Shown: one piece after another, positions 1 through 10,379 of the stretch
Numbering within the stretch: the first letter of the stretch is position 1
Layout of the letters: each line of letters opens with the position of its first letter
Source of the DNA: Blasia pusilla
Lineage: Eukaryota > Marchantiophyta > Marchantiopsida > Blasiales
Assembly (NCBI GenBank): GCA_050084515.1
Contig: CM114271.1
Span: 33,232,001-33,296,000 of the forward strand
Direction: 5' to 3'
DNA length: 64,000 nucleotides
Made by a program: the position numbers and the translations under genes
The notes under the pieces: model-generated
The model's database searches: none
Told to the model about the DNA's origin: nothing
Seen by the model: only the letters and a program-made list of their open reading frames with translations

Positions 1-211
1 TTATTTGATAGGTTAGTTCCTTGGAACTAGTCCAGGCTTATCGAAGATGAGAGGCTAATAATTCTAAGTGGGGCAAAGCGACAACTAGAGACTAAGAGGC
101 ATTGCGGGTTAGCCACGTAAGCGCAATTCAATGTCAAGGGTAGGCTGCCAGGAGACTTGACATATTAAAGGTTTGCGTTGATGAGGCATCAACCTCTAAA
201 AGAGGGGTGAG
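1..211 (+). mobile_element. 3' internal end of an LTR retrotransposon, with polypurine tract
   Basis: No coding sequence is visible. The stretch ends in a purine run at 198-211 (AAAAGAGGGGTGAG) that directly abuts the LTR starting at 212, which is where a plus-strand priming polypurine tract sits. The rest of the element would lie left of the window. That is an inference from the tract and the LTR signature, because no pol residues are visible here. Confidence 0.55.
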
Positions 212-1207
212 TGTCGCGACCCTCATGACCAAACAAGTGCCAAGCGGAACATCGGAACATTAGCGGGCTCACGCTAAGATGGTTTGCGCGTTGGAGTTGT
301 CTCAAAGAGGAGACAAGAGAGGCGAGACGCGAGCGAGAAGTCGCGTTTCAGATGTGATGGTGCGACTCAGAAACCTAGAGCAAGCGCGAATGAGACTTGA
401 AAGAAGTCGAGTCTAGGAAGTGGGTTGCCAAAGGAAAGATCCGGATTTGGAACGCCACTTGCGTTTGAGAGTTTCCGACTGTATTTATGGCCATAACTTT
501 TAGCGCCGAGATGCGTTTGGAGCAAATAAGAGTGCGTTGGAAAGCTTATGAAGAGCCAGTTCAAACACACCAAAGATCGCTGCAAACACATAAGCAGCGG
601 CCGAGATACGACCCGAAAACGATTGTAAGTGGAGTCGGGTTGAGGGCCACAATGAAGGGCCGAACCTCTTTTCCCAAAGGGGAGGGTTATTGGAGAACCC
701 CAGAAGTACTAGTAAGGGGAAGGTCTCCGAGAGTGCTTGGAACCCAAACCCCACTTTGGGCGCCCTTGGGGGCTCAAGGGCATGGAACGGAACGCGAGTT
801 TGGGCGTTGGGTTGGAAAACTGCACCAAGTCCATTGAGGCAATTTTAGACATCCCTCTTGGATTTCAGGCCGCGACTCAATTACTTGGGTCTCGGTTCGA
901 ACTCACACGAGGACCGTTGAGCAGTTGGGATCGCTAGGCGTGCAAGTGCCGTTTGAGATCCCCTGGACTAACCAGAAGTCTGTTCCAAGTCTTGAAGGAC
1001 TTGCCATGTGTTGGGAGCTAGGAACTAAGGAAGGTTGAGCTTGATGAGACGCCGAGTTTAGGACTCGGTGGGTTGGAACGCCGGTTGGCCAAACCCGACT
1101 AACGAGAGTGCGTGTTTGGGTGTAGATCGGCGATGAGTTCGTGACCTACTGAACGCACTCTTCCGCAACACTAAAGATTGACGTTCAAGGAGAGTAGGGG
1201 CGCGACA
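212..1207 (+). mobile_element. Long terminal repeat (3' LTR) of an LTR retrotransposon
   Basis: The segment begins TGTCGCG and ends CGCGACA, a 7-bp perfect terminal inverted repeat with the canonical TG...CA ends. It is 996 bp long, normal for a plant LTR, and a polypurine tract lies immediately upstream. The short open frames inside it overlap on both strands and match nothing I recognise. No second copy lies in the window, so it is either the 3' LTR of an element extending to the left or a solo LTR with a chance purine run. Confidence 0.72.
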
Positions 1208-2985
1208 TTCCTTGCCTAAATACTCTATCTTTTGTAAGGAATTTCTATATTCATACTCTCAAGGCAATTCTTTTGATATTATAGAAGCTACTTCTTTTTA
1301 TGATAAATGGTGATTGAATTGATTTCCAATCATACATTTTTTTTATCCAAGCAGAATTCTCTCCAACTACAAAAGTTTTTTATTGAACCGAGTATTTTCC
1401 TACTCAATCTTGTCATGGTTTTTCTTATTTGCATTATTATCTTAAATGATATGACTATGTATGATTCTATTGCAATGTCGTTGGACATTACTCTATCTCC
1501 TTGCTTATTTTGTTTTACACGCTCTTCTTTAGTCGTTTCTTTTTTTTGTTTGTGGTTCCCCTCTTCATCTTCAATCTCTCCACTATTGTCTTAATACTCA
1601 TATCTCCATCATATTTTCTACATTTCTCCCCATCTTCATCTTATATCCTCTCCAAAATCTCCTCCTAAATATAGCTTTGATCTACCACTCTCAAAATCCC
1701 ACTTGTTTGTCATCCTTACATACCTCATCCAAACCTTTGTTTCTTAATCCCATCTTTTCTACCCTTATCCCTTCTTCTCCTTCTTCATTACCTTACTTGC
1801 CACAATATCGTCATTTATCATCATCTCATTGATTTTCCATTGCTCACCCTTAAAATCCTTCTTCTTCTATTTATGTCCATGCATAAAGTTTGTTTCTTAC
1901 TTCATGATAAAGAGATTGCTTAAATAGGGATCAAATGACTTGATGTTATTGTTGATGGATGCATGGTCCTTCAATCCCTGCCCCATATCTCCTTATCACA
2001 TAATCCCTACTTTAGCCTCATGCATGAGGGCATGGTTAAGAAAATCAATCTCCTTTGATATTTACATCAGAGTCTTCCCTATCCTAAATTCTACATAAGC
2101 ATAATTATTGCTATTTGTCATATTACACAACAAGCAACGCTTTTCCACTACAAATATTTAAGGGTAGAAAATATGGGAGTTGAAAAAAAGGTTTAACCAA
2201 CTAAATTTATGAGTTGGCTATCCTACACTAATTTTGTAATCCTAATGATCAAATGTAGAGCATTATAACTTTTGTGGGCTAATACTAGGATGGAAACCTA
2301 TTGTTATCTCATGACCAAGACATGAGTTGCAAAAGTAAGATGTGAGCCTTGATGCCTATCTTAGATGATGATGGTTTAACGTGAAAGAGTATCATCAAAC
2401 AATAGATGAATCTTGAAAAGAATCAAGTTCCATAAGATTTAGACTCTAAGAAGATTGCAACCTAGCTTGGAACCTGATGAAGGATTTGGGGATTTTCCAC
2501 ATTTGAAGTCATAACAACTAGAATCGAGATAAAATTTGGAAACATGGTATTCCATGGAATGTTTGTGAGAAGCTGATTCTATTGCACTAAAGATCTAGAT
2601 AAAAATATGAGAAATTTTTCGAAAAGTGCCAAAAGAATTTGGAATAATAGGTTGGATTAAGGCCCACAAGAATTGGCCAAAGAGAAATTCCTTGGATAAA
2701 GGGAAGGGATGGGATTGATGGAGTTCTCTAGAATTTTATATAAGGGGGAGAATCTTGGGGGGGAGTTTGGAACCTTAATCCCACCTTAGAAGCCATAAAG
2801 ATTGAACCAAAAGCACAAAATAGATTGAGAAGTTGGAATTAGATTCTTGATACCAAGCCAAGTTCAATTAGTCTTATTTTTGGGACCCTAACCTTAGATC
2901 TTCACCAAGGACCTCAAATATTGAGTTTTGGATAGAGAAAAATTTTAGGTCTATAGATTAGGCAATTAAGATTGCTAGGAACATA
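1208..2985. other. AT-rich stretch without a recognisable gene
   Basis: It is AT-rich, with T/C-rich tracts around 1500-1900. Only short random open frames occur, none with recognisable domains. It separates the left LTR from the minus-strand gypsy element. Confidence 0.6.
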
Positions 2986-3298
2986 AGTGTGGTGCGCATA
3001 CACATCGCTACACAACATACATCGCTGTCACTGAACACACACGATCCCATGCTTACTCATGGCATCCAAACAACGAGACAAGAAGTACCAAAATATTTCC
3101 AATAAAATAAGATCCAATCTCTCTCACAACACCATAATTCTCACGTGTGTGCACTCTCACATATCTCTCTCAATGTCAAACCAAAACCACTCTCCTAATG
3201 AGAGGCTTGGGTTACACTCACAAGGCAAGGGACCATAGCTTCCGCCGCCTCGTGCCAAAAGGTTCAACAAAGAGAGAATGAGCTCTTAAACACACACA

Positions 3299-3333
<35 letters not shown>

Positions 3334-3777
3334 TGAAGTATACCCCCCTCTCCCAAGCTCTCTTCATGTTAACCTATGCTCCCAAGTCACCTCCTTGGCT
3401 CTTGATCTGATGTAGGAGGTCAAGGGCCACTTACCAAAAAAAAGAAAATCGACCATATACTCAAAAGGGTACTTACCTAAAATAGTAAGTTCCTCAATAT
3501 GGCTCTAAATGAGCCGAAACGAAGGGGAAACTTGGTCTCTCAGATTTCCCAGGGCCTTAGCAGGTCATCCTCGACCTCCTAAGCCTGTCCTCTATTATTT
3601 GTGAAGGCGCTCTACTAGATCTCACTGATCTATCCTAAAGGATGTGACAATTGTCGTGCCCATACACATGGCTACACAACATACATCGTTGTTACCGAAC
3701 ACACACACAAACATGCACGATCCCATGCTTACTCATGGCATCCAAACAACGAGACAAGAAGTACCAAAATATCTCCA
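2986..3777 (-). repeat. 3' LTR region with A-B-A' block structure
   Basis: Block B (3099-3650) is repeated at 11625-12138 and begins TGTCAC on the minus strand. A block of about 125 bp directly internal to B (A, 3653-3777) recurs directly outside B (A', 2986-3098); both contain the shared run ATGCTTACTCATGGCATCC. A purine-rich tract (rc of 3778-3790) precedes A. The LTR may therefore be A+B or B+A'; the sequence alone does not decide. Block B contains a CA/CT microsatellite (about 3288-3331) missing from the 12-kb copy. Confidence 0.6.
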
Positions 3778-3965
3778 ATCGTCCCCTTAGCTGGTGGTTA
3801 GATCCCTCTAACTCTAGATAGCCATCTATCCCTACCTACCATGATATACATCTCTCAAACGCTAAGAGCAAGAAGATCGGATGCTCATATAGCCCTATCG
3901 TTAGTCGCCTTCTTGTCATCCATGTCCCAGATGCAAGTCAAAATGTAGAACTACCTACGCTATGT

Positions 3966-4099
3966 ACATCCGGGACACATCCATCGTCCCTCAAGAACCC
4001 TAGTGAGAGGTGGCGTCAGACATGCATATGCCATCCTCTCGAACACCCATCACATACTAGCATAGTGGCTGCACCACGAGCGAAATCACACAACATACA
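3966..4099 (-). pseudogene. PHD finger at the C-terminus of the gypsy integrase
   Basis: At the end of the integrase tail the minus strand reads CMLC, eleven residues, then CDGCSRGWH. After a one-step frame change follow a Cys two residues after the His position, a PPL segment and W-x-C-P-x-C. This gives the Cys4-His-Cys3 ligand order and spacing of a PHD zinc finger (C-x2-C-x11-C-x2-C-x4-H-x2-C-...-C-x2-C). The first cysteine codon is at 4097-4099 and the histidine codon at 4028-4030. PHD fingers of this kind bind histone H3 tails, so the domain probably steered integration or bound chromatin, much as chromodomains do in chromoviruses. The frameshift and a stop just after the histidine mean it is not translated intact here. 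The plus-strand relative has the same module. Confidence 0.75.
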
Positions 4100-4275
4100 T
4101 CTCAAGCCTGCAAGAACTACTGCTAAGCTCAGATCAAGTGTACCGTCAATGTTTGGAAGATGAAATGACGCATAGTTACGCACATGATCCTTCCAAACCA
4201 TACCACCACGTCCCTCCAATAAGAGAACACCGGATGGCAAAACCTCACGCACTTTCAAGATGATGCGCCCTGCAA

Positions 4276-5100
4276 TCACATCCAAGATCGTGGGTGCCGT
4301 CTGTTGCAAATTGACATATTCTTTTGGATGAAACCTCCAATAGTAGGTCGATAATCACCTCCCCGAATAATTGCATACCTCAATATATCCCGATGTTGTG
4401 CAATCGCCAAGTTCTCAAACGCCATGGGCATCACTCTTCGAAACAACTCAACCCTCTGAGAACATGCTCGCATCCATACATCAGGGTCATCAAGGTTCAA
4501 CACCTCACCAACATCTCGACGAATGGCCGCACGTAAATCTGGCTCTCATCCATACAAAAGCAAGTACGGTGAGAAAGACGCTAAGGATGCATGTCTGCTA
4601 AATCTGTATCCCATTTCCAATCATGACAATTGGAGGGCCCAATCTCCTAGGTGACCTCTATGCAAGCCATACTTGCGTAATCCTCTCTTTATCATCTGCA
4701 CAACCCTCTCCGCTACTCCATCCGCCTCAAGATGATCTCGCAAAGTGGTGCGGTGGTCAATCAGTGCCTAATTACACAAGGCTTGAAACTCCCAGCGAAA
4801 CTCTGTACCCTGGTCTGTCAATATCTCAGCTGGTGTGCCATAATGACTCAACACTCGACCTAGGAAGGCATACGCTACTCCCTCACTCGCTTTGTCAAGC
4901 AATGCAACCAACTCTATCCACTTCAAGAATTGCTCGACCATCACCAACACATAACGACTATGGCGTTCCGTCAAAGGCAAAGATCTTGCAAAATCCAAAC
5001 TCCATCTATAACCTAAATCCATGGTCAGAAGTGGATGCAACTATGGAGTCGGAGCATTGAACAATGCTCGGACTTGATCACACACCATGCATCTCGCAAC
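4276..5100 (-). pseudogene. Gypsy integrase core (rve) remnant
   Basis: The catalytic core is readable as YRWSLDF (first Asp), LTDQGTEF (second Asp) and ADGVAERVV (the Glu of DD35E, near 4725). The core then runs into the C-terminal tail (ILKVREVL, GMVWKDHVRN) that leads to the PHD finger. The enzyme would insert the element cDNA into the genome. A stop follows LCN near 4768 and several frame changes occur. RNase H runs almost directly into the CWCV-like second half of the zinc-binding region, so about 450 bp present in the plus-strand relative, including the His pair of the H2C2 finger, appears deleted. Confidence 0.85.
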
Positions 5101-5501
5101 AAACTGCTGAGCATCCCAGGTCTATGTACCACTTGGAAGTGATACTCCCGCAATAAAAGATCCCACCTCGCAAGCTTCCCTATAAGCTTGTCGGACTCCA
5201 TCAACCACTTAAGTGGCTGATGATCAGTAATGATGGTAAAGGGATTGCCGAATAGATAACATCTGAAATGGGCGATAGCCCACACTACCGCCAAGCACTC
5301 ACCCTCATACGAGCTATACTTTGCCTCAATAGTGTTGTTCGAGCGACTAGCGTAAGCCATCATAAACTCTCTACCATCATCGTCATGCTGGGTGAGCACG
5401 ACTCCAAGCCCCAACATGCTCCAATCGGTATGCAACTCGAAAGGACGCCCCCTGATGGGTCTCCTCAATATGGGCGCGGACGTCAATATATCCTTGAGCA
5501 T
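5080..5501 (-). pseudogene. Gypsy RNase H domain
   Basis: The reading contains ELHTDWSMLGLGVVLTQ (the Asp-centred start of LTR-type RNase H), YASRSNNTIEAKYSSYEGE (the Glu/Asp-bearing helix), and FGNPFTIITDHQPLKWLM with the final conserved Asp-His-Gln. It ends VVHRPG, the usual junction to the linker before integrase. The enzyme would remove template RNA during reverse transcription. This is the best-preserved part of the element, open for about 130 codons, followed by the apparent deletion into the integrase. Confidence 0.9.
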
Positions 5502-5540
5502 TTGAAATGCTCTCTCTTGCTCATCCCCCTAGTGCCACTC

Positions 5541-6480
5541 CTAATCCACCTTGGTCAGCAAGGTCAGCGGCTTTGCAATCGAGCTAAAATCCTTCACGTA
5601 CCGTTGATACAAGTTTGCCAATCCTATGAATGTACGAACTCGACTCACATCCGTAGGGCGTGGAATACGCGAAATAGCCTCTGCCTTCATCTGCTGCACA
5701 CCAAGGCCCCTTGGATATATCGTATGACCCAGGTACTCAATCTGGTCGTAGAAGAACTTGCACGTGCCTGGATGTAGTTTCAGCCCATGTAACTTCAATC
5801 GTCGAAACACCTCCTCTAGATGTCGCTCATGCTCCTCAACCGTAGCACTAAAGACTACGATGTCATCAACATAACACATAGCAAAATCCAAACCTGCCAA
5901 GATCCTATCCATGACCCTCTAAAACTTAGCCGGGGCATTCTTTAACCCAAATGGTAAGAACCGCCAGTGGTACAAACAATCCTGCCTATGAGGATGGATG
6001 CCCCAAAATGCCGTCTTCTATCTGTCCTCCAATTTGATAGGCAATTGAAGGTATCCGACTCGCAAATCCAATGAACTGAAGACCTTTGCATGTCCAATCA
6101 CATCAAGGATCTCTTCAAGAACCCTACATATCGAATTTGTATGCCTATTGATAGGTCAATAATCTCCACACATCCGCCTATCTGTCCAGTTGCCATGCAC
6201 ATCCTTCTTGGCGGGCATGACAATGGCAGAGGCATACTATCCATACGACATCTCCACTAGTCCTACTCCAACCAAGTCTTGGCTCCTACTGTGAATCAGA
6301 GCCCTCTCCATGTCACTGTACCTATAGAATCGTCAGAAGATCGGTGTGTCACTTGACAACTCAATGCGGATCCTTGGACCCTTCAGCGATAGCCAAATCA
6401 TGCATACTAAATGCAAAAAAACTCATGTAACTCCTAAGAAACTGGTGTATCCAGCGCCGCTCTCCTCTTGTCAACTTAGG
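5541..6480 (-). pseudogene. Gypsy reverse transcriptase domain
   Basis: The YVDD active-site box is intact (CYVDDIVVF, near 5870), and the conserved fingers and thumb segments LPFGLKNAP, DLHGNWTDRRMCGDY-like and RTFIGLANLYQRYV are readable. Several in-frame stops lie between about 5910 and 6430, so the domain is only open as a 123-codon 3' piece (5541-5912). It would copy the element RNA into cDNA. The linker upstream shares a stretch (around 6660-6690) with the plus-strand element near 54117, showing the two are homologous there. Confidence 0.88.
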
Positions 6481-6734
6481 GCCCATATCTGGCTCCCAAG
6501 TCTCCATCGTGATTACAGTAGGACTCTTCGGAGTGGGTGTCGGTGGTTGCTATGGTGCAACCTCATCTCAGACAACAAAACTCTCATCTCCACGTGTAGT
6601 ACCGGAACCACACTCGATGCTATGACTATCATCTCCTGGCATACCTGCAAAACATCCCAAGAAGTCCAAGGGTGTCTCTCTTGATCATCCCTAGTGTGTC
6701 GATCTCTTCGGATCTCGTCCCCTGCGACTTCCTC

Positions 6735-7570
6735 AACCGTCTCGGTCTAAGCTAAAAATCCATGTCAAGCAGTTCAGGTCCATCGCTTGACCCAAGACAT
6801 GACGTCATGATGCCTCCGATAGTGACGATACTGCCGTCACTCATGTGGGGAATGCAATTGCTCGCTTACGCTCATTGGCCTTGGGCTCCACCAACCTCTA
6901 TACATTATCATCCCAAACCAAGCCAGATCCGGCCTCCTTGACTGCATAGGAAGCGGGAAAACTCACCAATGTGGGAAAGGCTACCCGTGACATGCCGATC
7001 TTGTTGATCATCGTACCTCATGTGGGACCAAGTTGGTCCACCAAAGACACGGGCGGTGTGCTCTAGAACCTACACTCACCGCATCTAAAAGCATTGTTGA
7101 GCCGATCCATGCACGCACTTGATGTGCACTCGTCACTACTCGTGATCTCGAATCGCCAAAGATCGGTACATTCTCCAGAATATATGCTGGAGGATTGATG
7201 CCCCTGCAAGTGTCACAAAATCCACATCATCTCCCAAAATAACATGGATCAAGTGTCAGCTAACCCGCTACCTTGGCCAGCATGCGATTGGCCCTTACAC
7301 GACCAACCAGCAATGACCAAATTTATGGCCCCTACCCGCTCCAAGTCCCGCGCCCCCAACAATGAAATATCCCGCGGTAGGGAACTGTGGTATCCATGGA
7401 CAGCGGACGTAGACAAAAAGTTGGGAAAACGGAGGCGTAACTGCGCCACATGGTGAAGTGAAGCGCGCCTTGCAACATCATCGATCTCCACATACAAGTA
7501 CTACTGCACGCGTACTTTTGCTTGCAAAACAACAGCTAACCCAATGCTGATCCCTCCAAAGAGATCCAAC
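6735..7570 (-). pseudogene. Cytosine-5 DNA methyltransferase domain inside the gypsy polyprotein
   Basis: On the minus strand the C5-methyltransferase motifs appear in canonical order across three frames. Motif I is VLDLFGGIS (7552-7566, S-adenosylmethionine binding) and motif II is YVEID (7480-7494). Motif IV is AGWSCKGQSHAGQGSGL, with the catalytic Cys codon at 7297-7299; the usual P-C-Q reads S-C-K. Motif VI is AYILENVP (7164-7175) and motif VIII is GSRAHRP-LWW (about 7033-7066). Motif IX is FPTLVSFPASYA (about 6980), and motif X contains ERKRAIAFPT and VLGQAMDLN (ending about 6768). The span of about 280 codons fits a bare catalytic domain. It sits between protease and RT. At least five stops and one frameshift (near 7195) disable it. 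Such enzymes methylate DNA cytosines; here it probably modified element or target DNA. Motif order excludes the rearranged DRM type; I cannot assign the clade further. Confidence 0.85.
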
Positions 7571-7989
7571 ACCCAAATACCCTCCTCTAGGTGCACCACA
7601 TAATGGGTGTGGTATCCAGGGCGTCATCATAGCACTCTCTACTACCTCTGATCCGTCACACTCTAGTGCAAAGGTCTCGCTCCACGCAGTTTGCACATGC
7701 TCAATGGCTAAGAGTCGAAGCTCCTTAGTTGAGCCCCAAAGTGGCACCTCTCCTCCACGGAGTGATGCGGCTACCATGATACTCCTCTCCATAGAAATGT
7801 TAATAACGGGAGTATCCTTTGCATGGACATGTCCCCCAATCAAGTCACTAGGCCAAGTGATGGCGCTGCTAAATGCTGCTAAGGTCGCTATCTCTCCTGG
7901 CTGTCGCTCAATCAATGCATATGTAAATCGAACGGGTAATGATCTAAGGCACCCATCACCTAACTGCCATCATGGTCTGTAGGACGCTG

Positions 7990-8330
7990 ACTCCTCCCAA
8001 TAATTCAGGGAAAACCCCATCGGGTACAACACTGCTCCACCAACCAAGACGTCGTAGGACTCTACATCGGTCACTATCGCCTTGGCTCGCACCATGGACT
8101 CATCTTTAGGATGTCTCGAGAGAATCCTCACCACGACCTCCTATCGGGATATACTATGTGGTACTTGCTCCACCCAAGGATGTATGGATCCGGAATGGAC
8201 AACGCTCCACATCAGCTCTCGTCAAGCCCAATCCTCTGAATGACGCTTTCCCCAACGTCAGGGGTTGCGCTCCTCAATCCAACAATACGAGTTGCGGACT
8301 AAAAGCTCTACCTCCTGGACTCACCAATTG
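7990..8330 (-). pseudogene. Gypsy aspartic protease remnant
   Basis: The minus strand carries LLD-stop-GAQPLTLGK near 8300, matching the D-S/T-G-A active site of a retropepsin with the serine codon now a stop. About 90 codons later comes YDVLVGGAVLYPMGF, the flap/dimer-side segment typical of gypsy proteases. It would cleave the polyprotein. It lies between the zinc-knuckle region and the methyltransferase. The assignment rests on these two short segments. Confidence 0.6.
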
Positions 8331-8429
8331 GAAGACCTCTCCCGAGTATCTAGCAACCCAACACCAAGAGAAGCCATGGCACGCTCTATCGCGGATCTAG
8401 CCGACATCTCCGCCATCCTAGCAGCCGTA

Positions 8430-10370
8430 GCCTACCATGAATCTGACGTGGACGGCCCGAGCATCCGCTCCAAGGGCAGGTCCATCACCTCCTCTACAAT
8501 CACCTCTGAACGTGATGCAAGAACTCCAACTCCACGCTCACATAGTGTAGCGGGAGCCAAAACACCTCGGCGGGCGTACCACCCAATGTCATAACATCGG
8601 AAGCAGAAAATAGCGGAGCACGGTACACCATCGTGGCCGCCCCCAACATCGTACTCAACACATGCTCCTCCGAGCATCAACAATAAGAGTCGTCGCATTC
8701 GTTCTCCCATGGCCCTCCATGTTTACATATCAATAACATCACCAACTCTCCGGGAACTCTGATCAAGACCCATTGATGAGGTTCTCATTGCCTCAAACAC
8801 CGTGAAAGACTGAGGAAGCCGGTCTGTTTCCTGCCTTCCCCTCGTTGTGGATCCAACTCTGCAGCTGCTCCACGCGTCACAATTGCGGCGGCCTCCATTT
8901 GGGCAACCCTGCATATCCAACCAAGATCCTCCATATCTCTAGCTGCTCCATATGATGTCAATGCCAGGGATCCGCCATCGGGTAATCTCAATGCCATAGG
9001 AGCAATCTGCTCAAGTAGCTGCTGTATCTGAGCAACCATCCCAACCTCACGCCCGACGTCTCCCTCGACTCGTCTAGGTGGTGGGACTCTACCTCCTCTA
9101 TGGGCAACTCCACCAACCTGTTGGGCAACTCCAGCTCCTTGTCCCCCAATGGGACCACATGGTGCACGATCTCTAGCCCACCCGGAACGACTACTCGCTT
9201 TGGTGCCCTCTCTGGCACCCTGAGTCCGGACGTAACTCAGGTTGTAAATTGAAACACCTGGCATGTGTGTGACCATATCTTTGACAATATAACACTGATA
9301 ACCTCTTGGTGCAGCACCATCTCCTCCTCCATGCAGAGGCACACGTCCATGACCCTAACGAGTGCAATTGCACTAATGATGGGCTCCACCACATGACCAA
9401 CAAGTAATGGTAGGCGACTGCTGGTGAGCTGCATATGAAGGCGTAGGTCTCTATGGAATGGCCTCTCGGTATCCTCCCTGCGCTCACGATACCACAGTCA
9501 ACCTATCTTGGAGTCCAAGTTGCTGCACTGGTGGTGCAGGCAATCGTGACTGCTCGCCTAGAACCCATGGTGGCTACGCTCTCCTCCGCCATGTTGCGCT
9601 CAATATTCTTGGCGGTCCTAAAAACATCTCTCAACGTAAGGGAGGTGCTCATAAGAAGCATCCCCTCCTGCACTTGTGTCCCCACGGTCCGGTTCAGCAT
9701 CGCATACCATGACTGGATAGCCTGAGCCTCTATCACCCCTAAGTGACGTTGATCAACCGACGCAAGCAAGTGTAAGCCTCACCCAAACTCTCACCCGGGC
9801 GCCTCTCAAATCGTGGATGCTCCCCCACATTTCCGTCCGTACCCCCTGGTAGCTCCCCTCATTTCAACAAAGAACTCAACCACAAGGTTGAACCTGGGAC
9901 AAACCCCACTAGCATAGTGCAACTGCTCCAACGCGATTGACCCCTCCTAAAACATCACTAGTGGAAGAGGAAGTAGCCTCTCCTGACTCCTCCTCCTCAT
10001 ATGGGAATGGCTCTGTCCATGACACATAGTGTGGATTATAGTAGAGTCACCATGCTTCAATCTCCTGGGCTTATATGTGGGAGAAATCATGGTAATTATC
10101 CATGGGCACCCCCTCTAAATGATGGAACATACTGTTCCATGCTGTAAACGGGTTGAACTCTGTAGAGTTCCTAGCCCGTGGTGAGTCACACCAACTCCTA
10201 AACTCCGCAATGAAGTCGTGTAGCTCTATAGTGCCTACAACACCCGAAAACCTATGCGGTTCTCTACCCCGATCGTCCATCCCGTACGCCCAACTGGTAT
10301 GACCACTCAATGTGTACGGTGGATCACTAATACACTCCTCTATATGCTCCCCCTTGTCTAAAGACGACAT
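8430..10370 (-). pseudogene. Gypsy gag region, broken
   Basis: An open frame begins MSSLDKGEH at 10370 and runs to 10071, with F-x-AWNSMFHHLEGVP, a capsid-like motif. Further pieces follow at 9769-9503, 9487-9191 and 9342-8785 in shifting frames. Near 8630-8590 a CFRCYDIGW segment looks like a CCHC zinc knuckle whose His and last Cys have been lost. Gag would form the particle and bind element RNA. Identity rests on position upstream of protease and on the knuckle remnant more than on residue matches. Confidence 0.6.
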
Positions 10371-10379
10371 AGAAGGAGA

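Noticed and set aside
367-937. Open frames of 66-116 codons on both strands near the left edge
   Set aside because: They overlap one another inside an LTR and match no family.
4623-5777. Plus-strand frames of 145 and 169 codons
   Set aside because: They are antisense shadows of the gypsy integrase, RNase H and RT.
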